Part shown: piece by piece, positions 22,759 to 33,926 of the stretch
How positions within the stretch are numbered: position 1 is the first letter of the stretch
Layout: each line of letters starts with the position of its first letter
Assembly (NCBI GenBank): GCA_022432975.1
Contig: CM039512.1
Location: 6,708,858-6,772,857, forward strand
Source: Begonia masoniana
Taxonomy: Eukaryota; Streptophyta; Magnoliopsida; Cucurbitales; Begoniaceae
Length of the DNA: 64,000 nucleotides
Direction: 5' to 3'
The notes under the pieces: generated by a model
What the model was told of the DNA's origin: nothing
Databases searched by the model: none
What the model saw: the letters and a program-made list of their open reading frames with translations, nothing else
Position numbers and translations under genes: made by a program

Positions 22759-24452
22759 GCTGCAACACTAGCTCCATTTCTTCTTATGGTATACATCTTT
22801 TCAACAACTGGTCCGCGCATTGTTTGAAGAGGAATGGTTCATCCCAAAAATATTGTTTCACGTCTTTCAAGAACTTCCTTTTCTACTGATAATCTATGTC
22901 GAGAGGGATGATATCACTCACAATATAGTTGACAAAGTCTACATAACATGGCACTGGAGATACATCCAATTTCAGCATCTGTTCATCTGGGAATGTTTCC
23001 TTGATACTCTCTCCATGTTGTTGTTCGCTCATATTTTCCAGTCGAGATAAACAGTCTGCAACTTGGTTTTTGCATCCCTTTCTATCACGGATTTCCAGAT
23101 CAAACTCTTGAAGCAATAGCACCCAGTGGATAAGTCTTGGTTTAGCATCCTTCTTCGCAACCAAGTACTTGATTGTTGCATGATTGGTGTACACAATAGC
23201 CTTTGTTCCTATCAAATATGCTCTTAATTTATCAAATGCAAACACCACTACTAGTAGCTCTTTTTGAGTAGTTGTCTAATTTTTTTGAGCTTCATTTAGA
23301 GTTTTGCTGGCATAATAGATGGAATGGAATAATCTGTCTTTCTTCTGTCCCAACACTACTCTCACAGCATAGTCACTTGCATCACACATCAAAATGAATG
23401 GTGAAGTCCAATCAGGCGCTGTTATCACAGGTGCGGCGATTAACTTCTGTTTCAACAAATTAAACGCTTACAAACAATCCTTGTCGAAGTTCAAAGAAGT
23501 GTCCTGCTCTAGTAACATGCATAGAGGCTTAGAAGTTTTTGAAAAGTCTTTAATGAGGCAGCGATAGAATCCTGCATGTCCCAAAAAACTTCTAATCCTG
23601 TTTACTATCTTCGGTGGGGGCAATTTCTCAATGATTTCCACCTTGGCTTGTCCACTTCTAACCCTTTCTCTGAAACTCGATGCCCAAGCATTATTCCTTC
23701 TGGAACCATGAAGTGGCATTTCTCCCAGTTGAGTACTAAGTTTGTTTCCATGCATCTTTTCAGGACTTCTCTAGATTTTTTAGACATAAGTTGAAAAACT
23801 CTCCCACAATGGAGAAATCATCCATAAATATCTTCAAACACTCTTCAACCATGTCTGAAAATATGGTCATCATGCAGCACTGGAACGTTGCTAGAGCATT
23901 ACACAGCCCAAAGGGCATCCTTCTAAAAGCAAATGTTCCATAAGGACACATGAAGGTCATTTTCTCCTGATCTTCGAGAGCAATTGTGATCGGATTATAC
24001 CCAGAATAGCCATCCAGAAAACAGTAGAATTTCTTGTCTGCCAACCTGTCCAACATTTGATCAATAAAAGGCAAAAGGAAATGATCCTTACGTGTGGCCT
24101 TATTTAATTTTCTGTAGTCCATGCAAATCCTTCATCTTGTTACTGCTCTTGTTGGAATTAACTCATTCTTTTCGTTGGCTATCACAGTTGTTCCTCCTTT
24201 CTTTGGAACGCATTTAACTGGACTAATCCAATAGCTGTCTGAAATAGGGTAAATGATTCCAACATCCAACCATTTAAGAATATCCTTTTTCACCACTTCT
24301 TTCATCACTGGATTTAACCTTCTCTGCTGCTCTATCGATGCACTATAGCCATTTTCTAATAGTATTTTGTGCATGCAAATACTAGGACTAATCCCCTTAA
24401 TATCTCTTATTGTCCATGCGAGAGCCTGTTTATGACTTTTCAGCACATGCAA
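22759..24452 (-). pseudogene. Element C reverse transcriptase and RNase H, broken
   Basis: The RT segments are 24452-24132, 24122-23760 and 23755-23468. They carry WISPVKCVPKKGG, MDYRKLNKATRKDHFLLPFI, YCFLDGYSGYN, the catalytic FMDDFS and FLGHAGFYR. RNase H follows at 23458-23276 (CDASDYAV) and 23248-22883 ([21 protein letters not shown]). Stops and shifts separate all segments. The motifs are those of Athila-type elements. The left end meets solo LTR G at 22758, and integrase continues beyond it at 19804. Confidence 0.9.
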
Positions 24453-24686
24453 TAATTCTTACTCTTGCATGGTTGATAAAGCTGCTGAAATAATAACGGG
24501 AAATGTATCTTTAAGTCCCAGGAACGCATATTTGAGGTGAGATGGTAGTTGTTTAAGCTCTAATGTTGGTGCCTCTTCGCTAGATGGCTGAAGACTCTCT
24601 AGGCTATCTTCTGTTCTGACTAATGCCTCAAACTGTTTTCTATAGCTTCGATACAGTTGTTTTGTTTCTTCTATCTTTATTTATTC

Positions 24687-25031
24687 TTATATACTAAAAC
24701 AATCATCCTCATCATAATGACACTTCATGGCCTTCAAAACATTGAAGGTGACCTGTTGATCATTCACCCTCATAGTGAGCTCACCTCTTTGCATGTCAAT
24801 CAAGGTTCTTCCAGTGGCTAAGAAGGGTCTTCCCAAGATGATGGGTACCTCACGATCTACTTCATAGTCCAGTATAATAAAGTCTACTGGAAAAATGAAC
24901 TTGTCTACCTTCACGAGCACGCCTTCTATCTTCCCTTGAGGATGAGTCAGTGAGCGATCAACAAGTTGCAAAGTTACAGTGGTAGGTCGAACTTCTGCTA
25001 TTCCCAATTTCTTGAAAATCGACATGAGCAT
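24687..25031 (-). pseudogene. Element C protease region
   Basis: The frame contains LQLVDRSLTHPQGKIEGVLV and VPIILGRPFLATGRTLIDMQ, the characteristic C-terminal part of retropepsin-like proteases in Athila elements. The stretch upstream that should hold the catalytic Asp is out of frame. 24453-24686, between this and RT, shows no intact frame. Confidence 0.8.
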
Positions 25032-25598
25032 TAGGTTAATACTTGCTCTGTAGGATGTAGCTCGTCTCTTCAGTCATAGCTACCATCTCATATTCTCCTA
25101 ACCTTCTTTTTTTTGATAAAATATCTTTCAAAAATTTCGTATAATTTGGCATCTGTTCGAGAGCTTCCACCAAAGGCACATTAATGTGTAGCTGTTTTAG
25201 AACATCTAGGAATTTTTTTAAACTGCTTGTCCTGGGTGAGTTTCTGTAGTCTTTAAGGAAATGGTGGTGGTTGCTTCTGGATTCTTAACTCATCATGCTG
25301 TTGTTGTGGTGTTGCTACAGCATCAGTCGATGGATTGCATTTTTCTGTTTCGTCTAATTATTCTTGTTCAACCACCTTGTTTTGATTCCTTGAATTTTCT
25401 GCCTTATGTGGTTTCTATGGAATCTCCACTTCTTTTCCATTTCTTAACATAATGGCTTTACAATGCTCTTTTCCAGGTCTTTGTGGAACTTCTGCATCAC
25501 TTGGTAGTTGCCCCATATTCCTTGAATTTATAGATTGAGCTAGCTGTCCCATTTGAGTCTCAATATTTTTTATAGAAGAGGCTAGATTCTACAAAATT

Positions 25599-26741
25599 CT
25601 ATCTGTCTTGGAAGCATACTCCCTTGCTTTCTGATTTTTCTTGAGGCATTGGTTTATGATTTGGCTGTGAGAAACCTTGAGTGTAATTTTCAGCTGTTCT
25701 AGTTGGTGCTGTTGCATTCTGCTGCTGCGAATTCCATTGAAAATTTGGATGTTGTTTCCAGCCAGGATTGTATGTCTGCGAGAAAGGATTATTATTTCTA
25801 TTATACCCCACATAATTTGCAGATTCTGGGTTAGTAGAGCGTGAGTTGTCATCGTGATTCTCTCCACAAAAAATGCATGAAACCTCTCTTGTTGACGGCT
25901 TAGGTGGTTTATTCATCGCCTTGATCGTATTTTTCAGCATAGCAATCTTTGCATTTAAAGCAGCAACTTCATCTAAATCATAAACCTCAGATGCACGCCT
26001 TGTAAAGTGGTTTCTATCTGAAGGCCACTAATAGCTATTCACTGTCATTCTCTCCAGCAAATCATAGGCTTCATTGAAGGATTTAGAAAGAAGTGTTCTG
26101 TTTGTTACAGCATCAATAATTTATCTTATCTGACCATTTAGTCCATTATAAAATATCTCCAACTGAATCCAGTGTGTATCCCATGATTAGGACATTGTCT
26201 CAATAGTTCTTTAAACCTGTCTCAAGCCTCGTAAAGCAATTCACCATCCTTCTGTTGAAAGATGATATTTCGTTCCCATGATTAGGACATTGCATCAATG
26301 ATATTTCGTTCCTCATTCTCGCATTCCTCACTAGTAGATGATATTTAATAATAAATTTCTTGGCGAGATCTCCCCACGTAGTAATGGTGTCTGATGGAAT
26401 GTTGTTCAACCAGTCTCTTGCTCTGTCTCTTAAACAGTATGGGAAAAGCTTGAGCCTCAATGCTTCAGCAGAAACTCCAGGAAAGTTGAATGAGTCGCTC
26501 ACTTCTCCAAAAACTTTGAGATGACGGTGCGGGTTGTCGGTGACCACTCCGCTGAATTGCCTAACTGTTTGAAGCATCGAAACATAACAGTTTTAAGCTC
26601 AAAACGAATAGCACGAAGATTTGGTCTCACGATACCAGGGTTTAGATCATCAAGCGTGGGGATGGCAAAATCTTGAATAGGTCTGTCTCTGTCATCAATA
26701 ATATGTTCGGCATTATTTTTTCCTTCTTCTAGATTAGCCAT
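25599..26741 (-). pseudogene. Element C gag, broken
   Basis: It starts MANLEEGKNNAEHII at 26741. The segments 26741-26499 and 26577-26200 overlap in different frames. The second holds a capsid-like block (VFGEVSDSFNFPGVSAEALR, LFPYCLRDRARDWLNNIPS). 25940-25599 contains a degenerate zinc knuckle (CIFCGENHDDN) followed by Asn/Gln-rich sequence. An internal duplication of CCCATGATTAGGACATTG occurs near 26181 and 26276. The gene is frameshifted and cannot give a full capsid protein. Confidence 0.85.
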
Positions 26742-26950
26742 ATTATCTCCTCTAATAAATGATTATTGTTGCTGTCTCCTTCTCGCTCGAAACGTTCGTT
26801 CGATCTCTAGATCTATTGGTACAAGATCCTGGTCGTTTTCTTCGTCAGGCATCAAGCAAGGATACCTGAAAAAAAAAATGAGAATAAAATAAAATATTTA
26901 TAGCAAAATAGAACAATTAAAAAATATCCTCGGCAACGGCACCAAAAACT
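26742..26950 (-). other. Element C leader with primer-binding site (tRNA-Asp type)
   Basis: At 26927-26944 the minus strand reads TGGTGCCGTTGCCGAGGA, six bases inside the LTR. It resembles the complement of the 3' end of plant tRNA-Asp with two differences. The remaining sequence up to the gag start has no ORF. Confidence 0.75.
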
Positions 26951-27690
26951 TGTTAGTAATTTTATACACCCTAATGCAAGTACACGTGTCGCTAACAAAG
27001 TAATAGAGTAAATAAAAGTCGATCTCACGAGGATATTCTTAATCAAATTAAATTGCTATAAAACTTATGTAAAAATATTGGGATAAGAGTAAAATGAAAA
27101 TAAAATGAGAATCCGAGTAATAAAGAAATTAATTGGAAGCGAAATAACTCGAAAAAATTGAGATGATGGAAGCCTTGGCTAGGGTTGATTTCCTCATTAC
27201 ATGCATTTTACCACTGATGCTACAGAAATGCTACAGCATTTATCACAGAACAGCAAGAGTTCATAACATTTTTAGGGTTCTATCGAATTGCCTAGATGAA
27301 TCTGTTTCAGAATTTTCTTTTCAACTTTGAAAAGGCAAAAACTTAATCTGAATTTCCTTGTAATCTTATTCTTAACGCCAAATAAATTAATGTTAGCGAC
27401 TTTGCAATAAATTTAATTTATTTAATTACTCATACATCTTACAATTCCTATCTACCTATCGATACAATAGGAACATGTGACATCAAATCTGCCTATTGAC
27501 ACAATTCAAATTACGTAATAAAAATCATGAGAAATTGTTTGGTGAAAAATACGTAACATTCATAGATCAAAATAAAAACATATAATAAGTACTTTCTCTT
27601 CTAACCAAGATTAAAAAGTTTAGCCTCTAGTCATAATGAAATAAAACAAAAAAATTGTTCTTGCCAAAAACAAAATAGAAAAAATTCAAA

Positions 27691-27729
<39 letters not shown>

Positions 27730-28169
27730 TCCCCCGCTACTGCCCTTCAAGTCTAAGTTTTTTCCTCCAAAATCTTCTGATCCAGTTCTGTTCCTAACCT
27801 CTCGTTGATTTCCGTCCTTTATTTTTGGTAAAAATAATTTTCTTTATTGATTTATTTTCTCTCTTCGAGATTTTCATAGTCTTCATCCTTTTTAATTTGC
27901 TTCTCTATTAAAACACTGATCTTTCCTTTTGTATTTTCCCGCTAATAAATCTGCATTCAAATAAAATAATACAAAATTCGAATTAGTGATAAAAATCTGT
28001 TTTTTTCGAGAATATGCATAAAATACGTTAAATTCAACTAATCTCTTGATGCTGCAGCATCCTGCAGCAATTTCAATAAATTATACCAATTTCTTTTTAC
28101 ATTTACTCAAATTATACAAGTTCTATCAATTAAAAATAGTATAAAATAACTCTAATTCAAGAGTTATCA
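26951..28169 (-). repeat. Element C 5' LTR, intact
   Basis: It runs from TGTTAGTAATTT to GAGTTATCA and is followed by the duplication ACTAT at 28170-28174. It serves as the uninterrupted reference showing where element A split the left LTR (CTCCAAAAT at about 27766-27774). It contains an AAT microsatellite at about 27690-27729. Confidence 0.9.
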
Positions 28170-28174
28170 ACTAT

Positions 28175-30490
28175 TACTTCCATTATCATTCATAATAATG
28201 AATAAAATTTTCTTTGAAATCTAATAAAATTTTAATTGCTCATTAAAATTTAAGATACCTTTTAAACCAATTATTAAAACATGAATTAATTAGTTAGTGC
28301 TAAACTCATAAAAAATTAGTCATATATATTCTGAAAAGACATCCCTAATTTCAATCAATTGATTTATAGCCCATCAAACAAGTTTTTCTTTTTAACTTTA
28401 TACACCTTTAATTGGGGTCATTAGCTAAGAAAACAATAATAAATTAAGATGAGAAAAGTAAGTGTCTTTGCATCACATGCTTAGGATCATAAAACAAGTC
28501 ATAAAAATTTCATCAAAATCCATTTTTTAATTGAAAAGTATTAGCCTCTTGCTTTTTATTACATTTGGATTTCCTATATATCTCCTTATTCATTTGAGTC
28601 TTAAGTCTCTGCTATCCAACTAAACACTCGAGTACACGTAGAATGTAACCTCATATCAGTTATGGAGTTTATGATATGTTAATTTTTGCGTCTTGTTAGG
28701 CTTGAGCACATGACAATATCAATCTTAGTTTCATTAATGAACTTATTATTTTAGAAATTTCCTTTAATCTCGAGATTACTTTGACCTACTGAGGCTCCTA
28801 GACTTTTATGTTTGAAGTTAAACTATGCACCTTAGAGCTCGAGTGACAAAGTTAATTCTATTATTAAAAAGATTAAATGGTGATTCAATAATCAAATTAT
28901 TATTCTCTCTATGCTCCATAGAAAAAGGAATGTCTCTAGGTTTCTTCTTTGTTACTTTAGTCCGTGTCTTTTTTAATTTCGAATAAAATAAAAACTTTGA
29001 TCCGACTGTCACCTTATTTTATAATAAACTTTTACTAAAAGTCTAAACTCAAAAGTTGTCTTAAACTAAATATAATACACACCAAACAATAGTGGGTGGA
29101 CGTACAATTAATAATGCAAAGCATCTCGAATTAAATATTTGTTTAAATAAATAAAATAATAAGGATGATATAAAGTGATGATTGTAAGAATAATTAATGT
29201 AAGATTAAGATAATGATGCCTGATTTATTCAACAACAGCATCAGATATTAGATCATACCACTTGGGATTGCTCATTCGTGCATAGGGATAGGAGACAGTG
29301 AGGACCTTTAGCATTTCCAATTCATTTGTGGGGACTTTGAAGAGTTCCTTTGAAACTTCTTACTTATCTGTTACACTACTTTAAGAAGTAGGCATAAACA
29401 ATCCACAGGAAAAGTACATTTTGGTTCCAAATTTTATAGTATTTAGATAGCTGATATTCTAAATTTTAGTATATCTTACCTCTCAAATTTAGAGAGTTCA
29501 AACAATTGATATGTTTTTTTTTTTAAATAAAAATTTGTTAAATCTACGAAGTTATCAGCACGGTCATCTACACAGTCAATTTTTTTCTCCTTGGTCATTA
29601 GCCAGATGAACTGCACACTCATCTCTTTCTCTCTCTCTTCTCTTCTTCCCAGATGGTTTTCCACACGTTGAAGACGAGGAATACGAAGAAATAGGGATAT
29701 AGTGACATGGCATAGAGATCAATTAATTGTATTATAGTGAGTCCCTCACATGTAAAATCCAACTAACGTTAGGGTTCTTTCGGATAATGATTTCAATTTC
29801 AAGGCTCATTAAGCCGAAAACAAGTTTAGGGTATCATTTGTCTGAATACTTTAAATTCGGGTTTAAACTGTACTTTATCCAACAATGTCCAAGACTTACG
29901 CTTCAAATGCTTTTTTTCCCGATGATTCGTGAGAAGTTTAAAGATTGACATACACCTAGACATGTCTAACTAAAAACTGGTATATAATATTGCTAGCATA
30001 CGAGAAAACGATAATCAACCCCCATACCTTAAAATTTATAGTTAAAAACAAAACATTGCATGATTATTAAGAAGGAAGTGATAGTCTATGTAGCAGCCCC
30101 ACGTGTATGGATGAGATAAAAGCTTTGGTTTCCTAGGACCCATTACAGTTGTATCTCACATTCATAGCTTCATTAAACAAATCCCTAATTACAGACTGAC
30201 TTCTACTAGTTAGTTGTATATTTGAACACATAAAGACGGTGTCTTTCCCTATCTAAATCATTTCATTTAGTACAATTCACCAACCAAAATGGAATAGGTT
30301 GTTCCTAACCCTAACTTAGGTGCCTATAAATTCCGTGAACAACTTTAGTTCTCCATTAATATATTATAAATCTATGCCCCATCCTTTATCTTTGTTTCCA
30401 AGATGTGTTGGATAATAAAAGATGAAGCTAAACCGATAGACCCAAACCTATAAGTTGAGGCAAGATGAACTACGTCAACTAGTTCATCAT
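28175..30490. other. AT-rich intergenic DNA between elements C and F
   Basis: Mostly non-coding sequence with short homopolymers. Apart from a possible coding remnant at 29225-29352, I see no gene, RNA or element with recognisable ends. Confidence 0.5.
29225..29352 (-). pseudogene. Possible 3'-terminal exon of an unrecognised gene
   Basis: The minus strand is open for about 43 codons, with non-repetitive, protein-like composition (ELFKVPTNELEMLKVLTVSY, then ARMSNPKWYDL), ending VVE and a stop at 29225. A stop lies a few codons upstream, so a splice acceptor or a truncation must be assumed. I do not recognise the family. It could be the end of a real gene whose other exons are lost. Confidence 0.3.
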
Positions 30491-30495
30491 CTTCT

Positions 30496-30818
30496 TGTTA
30501 ACACATTTGAGAGCGTAGAACTCATTCCTCTCACATATATACAAATCACAGGCTCATCCAATAGACGAGGTGGGGCAAACACAATTATTAATACCCGCTC
30601 TCACGTATAGCGTGCCTGAACCAAGTCCAATTCTCACCATCGTCTCCGATACCAAGCTCTGATACCATGTAGAAATAGAAAGAAAATAAAGATTGTTCAT
30701 GAACATTTAAGTGCAAATGATACACATAAAGAAGTTTATATAGCTAGGATAAATAAAGAGAATAATCAAAAACTAAAATACCCTTAGGACACTAATTATA
30801 ATAATAATATATACTACA
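30496..30818 (-). repeat. Element F 3' LTR
   Basis: It starts TGTTAACACATTTG and ends ATACTACA. Read on the minus strand, the first 151 bp (30818-30668) have their own TG...CA ends. They are followed at once by an internal primer-binding-like TGGTATCAGAGC (30656-30667) and then leader-like sequence. A minus-strand TATA-like CTATATAAAC lies near 30735-30744. It lacks about 30 bp present in the right LTR. Confidence 0.85.
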
Positions 30819-30831
30819 TTCCCCAGCAAAC

Positions 30832-31360
30832 TCACGATGCGACAGCTATAAGTATTAAAAGTTTGTCAGACAAAAAATGGAATCGCGAAGCGGAGTGTGC
30901 CTTAGGAAACAAATCATCAATCTGCAAAGAAGAAGGGACAAAAGACAAGGTGATGGTGCCAAGCTGAAGATGATGGTAGGTGATATGACAATCAATCTCA
31001 ATATGCTTGGTTCGCTCATGAAAAATTGAATTATACGTAATCTGAATAGCACTCTGATTGTCACAATGTAACGAAGTAGGATGACGAAGATAAACACTCA
31101 TATTCACAAGCAACCAATGTAACCAAACATTCTCACAAGTAGTCGAGGCCATGGAACGATACTCAGCTTCTATAGAAGACCGAGAAATAACATCATGTTT
31201 CTGACTCTTCCACGAAATATGTGAATCACCCAGGAAAATACAGAATCCAATGGTGGACTTGGAATCAGTAGGATCACCAGCACAATCAGCATCAGAGTAT
31301 ATACGTAGCTCAAGAGATGACATAGAAGGGAACAAAGGACTCTGAAACTGAGTGCCTCGA
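30832..31360 (-). pseudogene. Element F RNase H (3' end of pol)
   Basis: The frame contains LRIYSDADCAGDPTDSKST, WKSQKHDVISRSSIEAEYRS and HCDNQSAIQI, the usual Copia RNase H blocks. The reading continues into RT at 33932 once solo LTR E and one copy of its duplication are disregarded. It ends a few bases before the polypurine tract and LTR. Confidence 0.9.
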
Positions 31361-33926
31361 TGTAACACCCGACAATGTTCGGCCAGGTATTTTATTAATA
31401 GCTTTAACTGTCACCTCCACCATTAACCTTTACAATTTTGAATTTAAATGCCAAAGCTTAATTGATTTTATTTGTGTGATGGCAGAATTGTAAATAAGAT
31501 AGATTTCAATCGATATAAATAGAAAATGGAAATCCTTAAACCTCACTAAAACCCCACTGTAGCCGACACTTTCCTTCTGCGATTTCTCATCCTCCAGAGC
31601 TCTCCTTCTCTTTGCCAACGACTCCTTTGTCGGCGACCGATTCTTCAGTCTCCACCTCGACAATCCACGCTCTAGGTAAGGCTTAGACAATGTAGCTGCT
31701 GGTTAGTTACTTAGAGCTCTGTTTTCAGCTAGAACTTGAAGTTTCGGATTCTTCAATGGCAGAGTTATTGTAGTAACATTTATACTCTGTGTTTAGTAAT
31801 GGCATTTCCGATTCGATTCTGGACATTAAGATAACCGACTGTGTTTAGTTTCTAGGTTGAATCTGGGCATTTTAGGTTCTGGAAACTTGATCTACGCACA
31901 TAAAGTGCTTGACTAAAGAATTTAGAAATACATGTACGTTAGATTCTATGATGATATTTGGTTAGAACTTTTAGAATTTTGTTTTAACTCTGTAATGTGA
32001 AATGTTTTAGGTGAAGAAAAATCCGAGGTGAAGTGCTCAAGTTGCTAAGGGAAACCAGGTAAGTGAGTGAGTAGGATTCCCGACCTTTAGGGCCCTACAT
32101 CACGAGGGTACTAAGTTAAAGTTGATTATGATGCCCGAAAGTTGTTTGTGATATTGTCTGTATGGTTATGATATGTGAGTTAGCAACATGATTATTTGTT
32201 GAATGATTGATCTGTCCTTCTAGTCCGATGAAATAAGTGTATTCATACTCATGTTTCATGATTGTTTCCTTTTCAAGCATATGTAAATGTTTTAAGTTCA
32301 TGTTTTTCCTTCACGATCAAGATATGAACATGAAACTTATGTAACAAGGATTAAGAGAGGGTTGGGGGCGGTTTGGCGTATGTCACTGTCCAAAAGGAGG
32401 ACCATGAATACGACCCGCAAGAGACTATGTACACTTTCACTGTCAACCCCTTTTCGGCACAAATCCTCCCTTAATCCACATGATGTAAATGATGAACAAG
32501 AACGTGATGTAAATGATGAACAAGAACGTGATGAAAATGATGAACAAGAACAAGAACAATAAAAGATCATGAACATGTGTTTTCCTTAAACTGTGCATTC
32601 ATGCATACATGTTAGCGTTGCACTCCTTACTAAGCATTAGGCTTATAGTTTAAACCTTATGATGTAGGTGAAGAACTACCAGGTGAGGATTCCAAATTCA
32701 GTGAGGATGTCTAAGACTGGTTGCTGGATGGAGCTCAGGGTGACAGTGAGTGGCTGGAAGGCAATTATGACCCCTGGTTACTGCTCTTATGATGTTAGTA
32801 AGAATTATATATACTGAAATTAAGTAGGAAGGGATTTTCTTAACATGATGGATTTTGGGATTTGTCTGACTGGATTTCTAAGTTTAAGAGTGATCATGAG
32901 GAGATAGAATAATTTATATTTTATTTAAGTCTTCCGCTACACGTATTCTAGATGAGTCTATGATTTATACCTGTGCAATCTTATTTTAGTCAAGTTGAAG
33001 TCTGTGAAAGTCAAGATGTCTCGTTTCGTAGATGTTGTCGTCGGTAGATGCTGATTATTACTATCGGCAGATACTAGGAATTTCTTATTCACCGGTAGAG
33101 GTCTTCTATCGGATGATGCTTATATGTCACGTGCGATGCACATGTCAATCATAGATGCTGATTATTACGATTGGCAGATGCTAGGAATTTCTTATTCACC
33201 GGTAGAGGTCTTCTATTGGATGATGCTTATATGTCATGTGCGATGCACATGACAATTGGTAGATGCTGATTATTACGATCGGCAGATGCTGAGAATTTCT
33301 GATTCACCGATAGAAGTCTTCTATCGGATGATGCTTAATATGTCACGTGTGATTCACATGTAAATCGGTAGATGTAGATTTTTTTTCGCTATCGGTAGAA
33401 GTGAGTAATAAGTCTTGTCGTTTTGTGATCGGACGATGTGAGTGAGGACTATTTGTCGTCTTGTGATCGGATGATGTGGGTAATTATGCTTTGTCGTTTA
33501 GTAATCGGTAGAGGTCTTCTACTGGGCGATGTCCATAAGTCACGTGAAACGCTCGTGTCCATCGGATGATGTCTTCTACTGGCGACATCTATTGAGTCAC
33601 GCGGAGTGCACGTGACATTCGAGGAATGTGTTCCTATCGGTAGATGTCTGCAAATCCATGCAGCCCGCGAACGATGAAGTCGAGTGGTCTGAGGGCACTT
33701 TCCTTCTGCCCGAACACGTTATGGAACCGATGTCTGAGTCATGTCGATCGACTCTATGACTGACTGTGTCGATAGTCTTATGAGGGAGACGAGTTTTTGA
33801 AGGGTTTAGTTTTGTCAGATATGGCATTGTCCTTGAGTACTGTTAAAAAAAAATATAGAGGGTAAACTTAGTGTAAATGATTTACGAAAATTAAGAATCA
33901 GTCTCGGCCCTAATGGGATCGTTACA
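31361..33926 (+). repeat. Solo LTR E (2566 bp) inserted in element F pol
   Basis: It runs from TGTAACACCCGAC to GGGATCGTTACA, with a perfect CTCGA duplication at 31356-31360 and 33927-33931. It has a TATA-like ATATAAATAG near 31513-31522 followed by CACTGTAGCCGACA, which is also found in LTR D. The leader intron is 32059-32667. The 3' third (33010-33660) carries CGG-AGATG and GTCGTTTTGTGATCGG motifs, including three near-repeats of roughly 105-118 bp. No coding region is present. Confidence 0.92.
32059..32667 (+). other. Predicted LTR leader intron of E with pairing ends
   Basis: The donor is CCAG|GTAAGTGAGT and the acceptor is TATGATGTAG|GTGAAG. CCTACATCACGAGG (32094-32107) opposes CCTTATGATGTAGG (32655-32668), with 12 of 14 Watson-Crick pairs, one G-U pair and one mismatch. 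A branch-like CTTACTAAGC lies at about 32627-32636. A 24-bp unit (GTGATGTAAATGATGAACAA core) is repeated three times at 32483-32556. Splicing is inferred. Confidence 0.55.

Larger units (their letters stand above)
1466..28169 (-). mobile_element. Element C: Athila-like Ty3 retrotransposon, host of nested insertions
   Basis: The LTRs (1466-2229 plus 14961-15359 on the left, 26951-28169 on the right) begin TGTTAGTAATTTTATACACC and end GAGTTATCA. They are flanked by a perfect 5-bp duplication, ACTAT. Next to the right LTR is a primer-binding site that resembles the 3' end of tRNA-Asp. The minus strand reads gag, protease, RT, RNase H, integrase and then a further ORF before the 3' LTR, which is the Athila order. 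Three elements are inserted: A (2230-14955, itself holding B), a Cassandra TRIM (16250-16886) and solo LTR G (19805-22758). Every ORF is broken, so the copy cannot be autonomous. The number of nested insertions shows it is the oldest element in this block. Confidence 0.9.
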
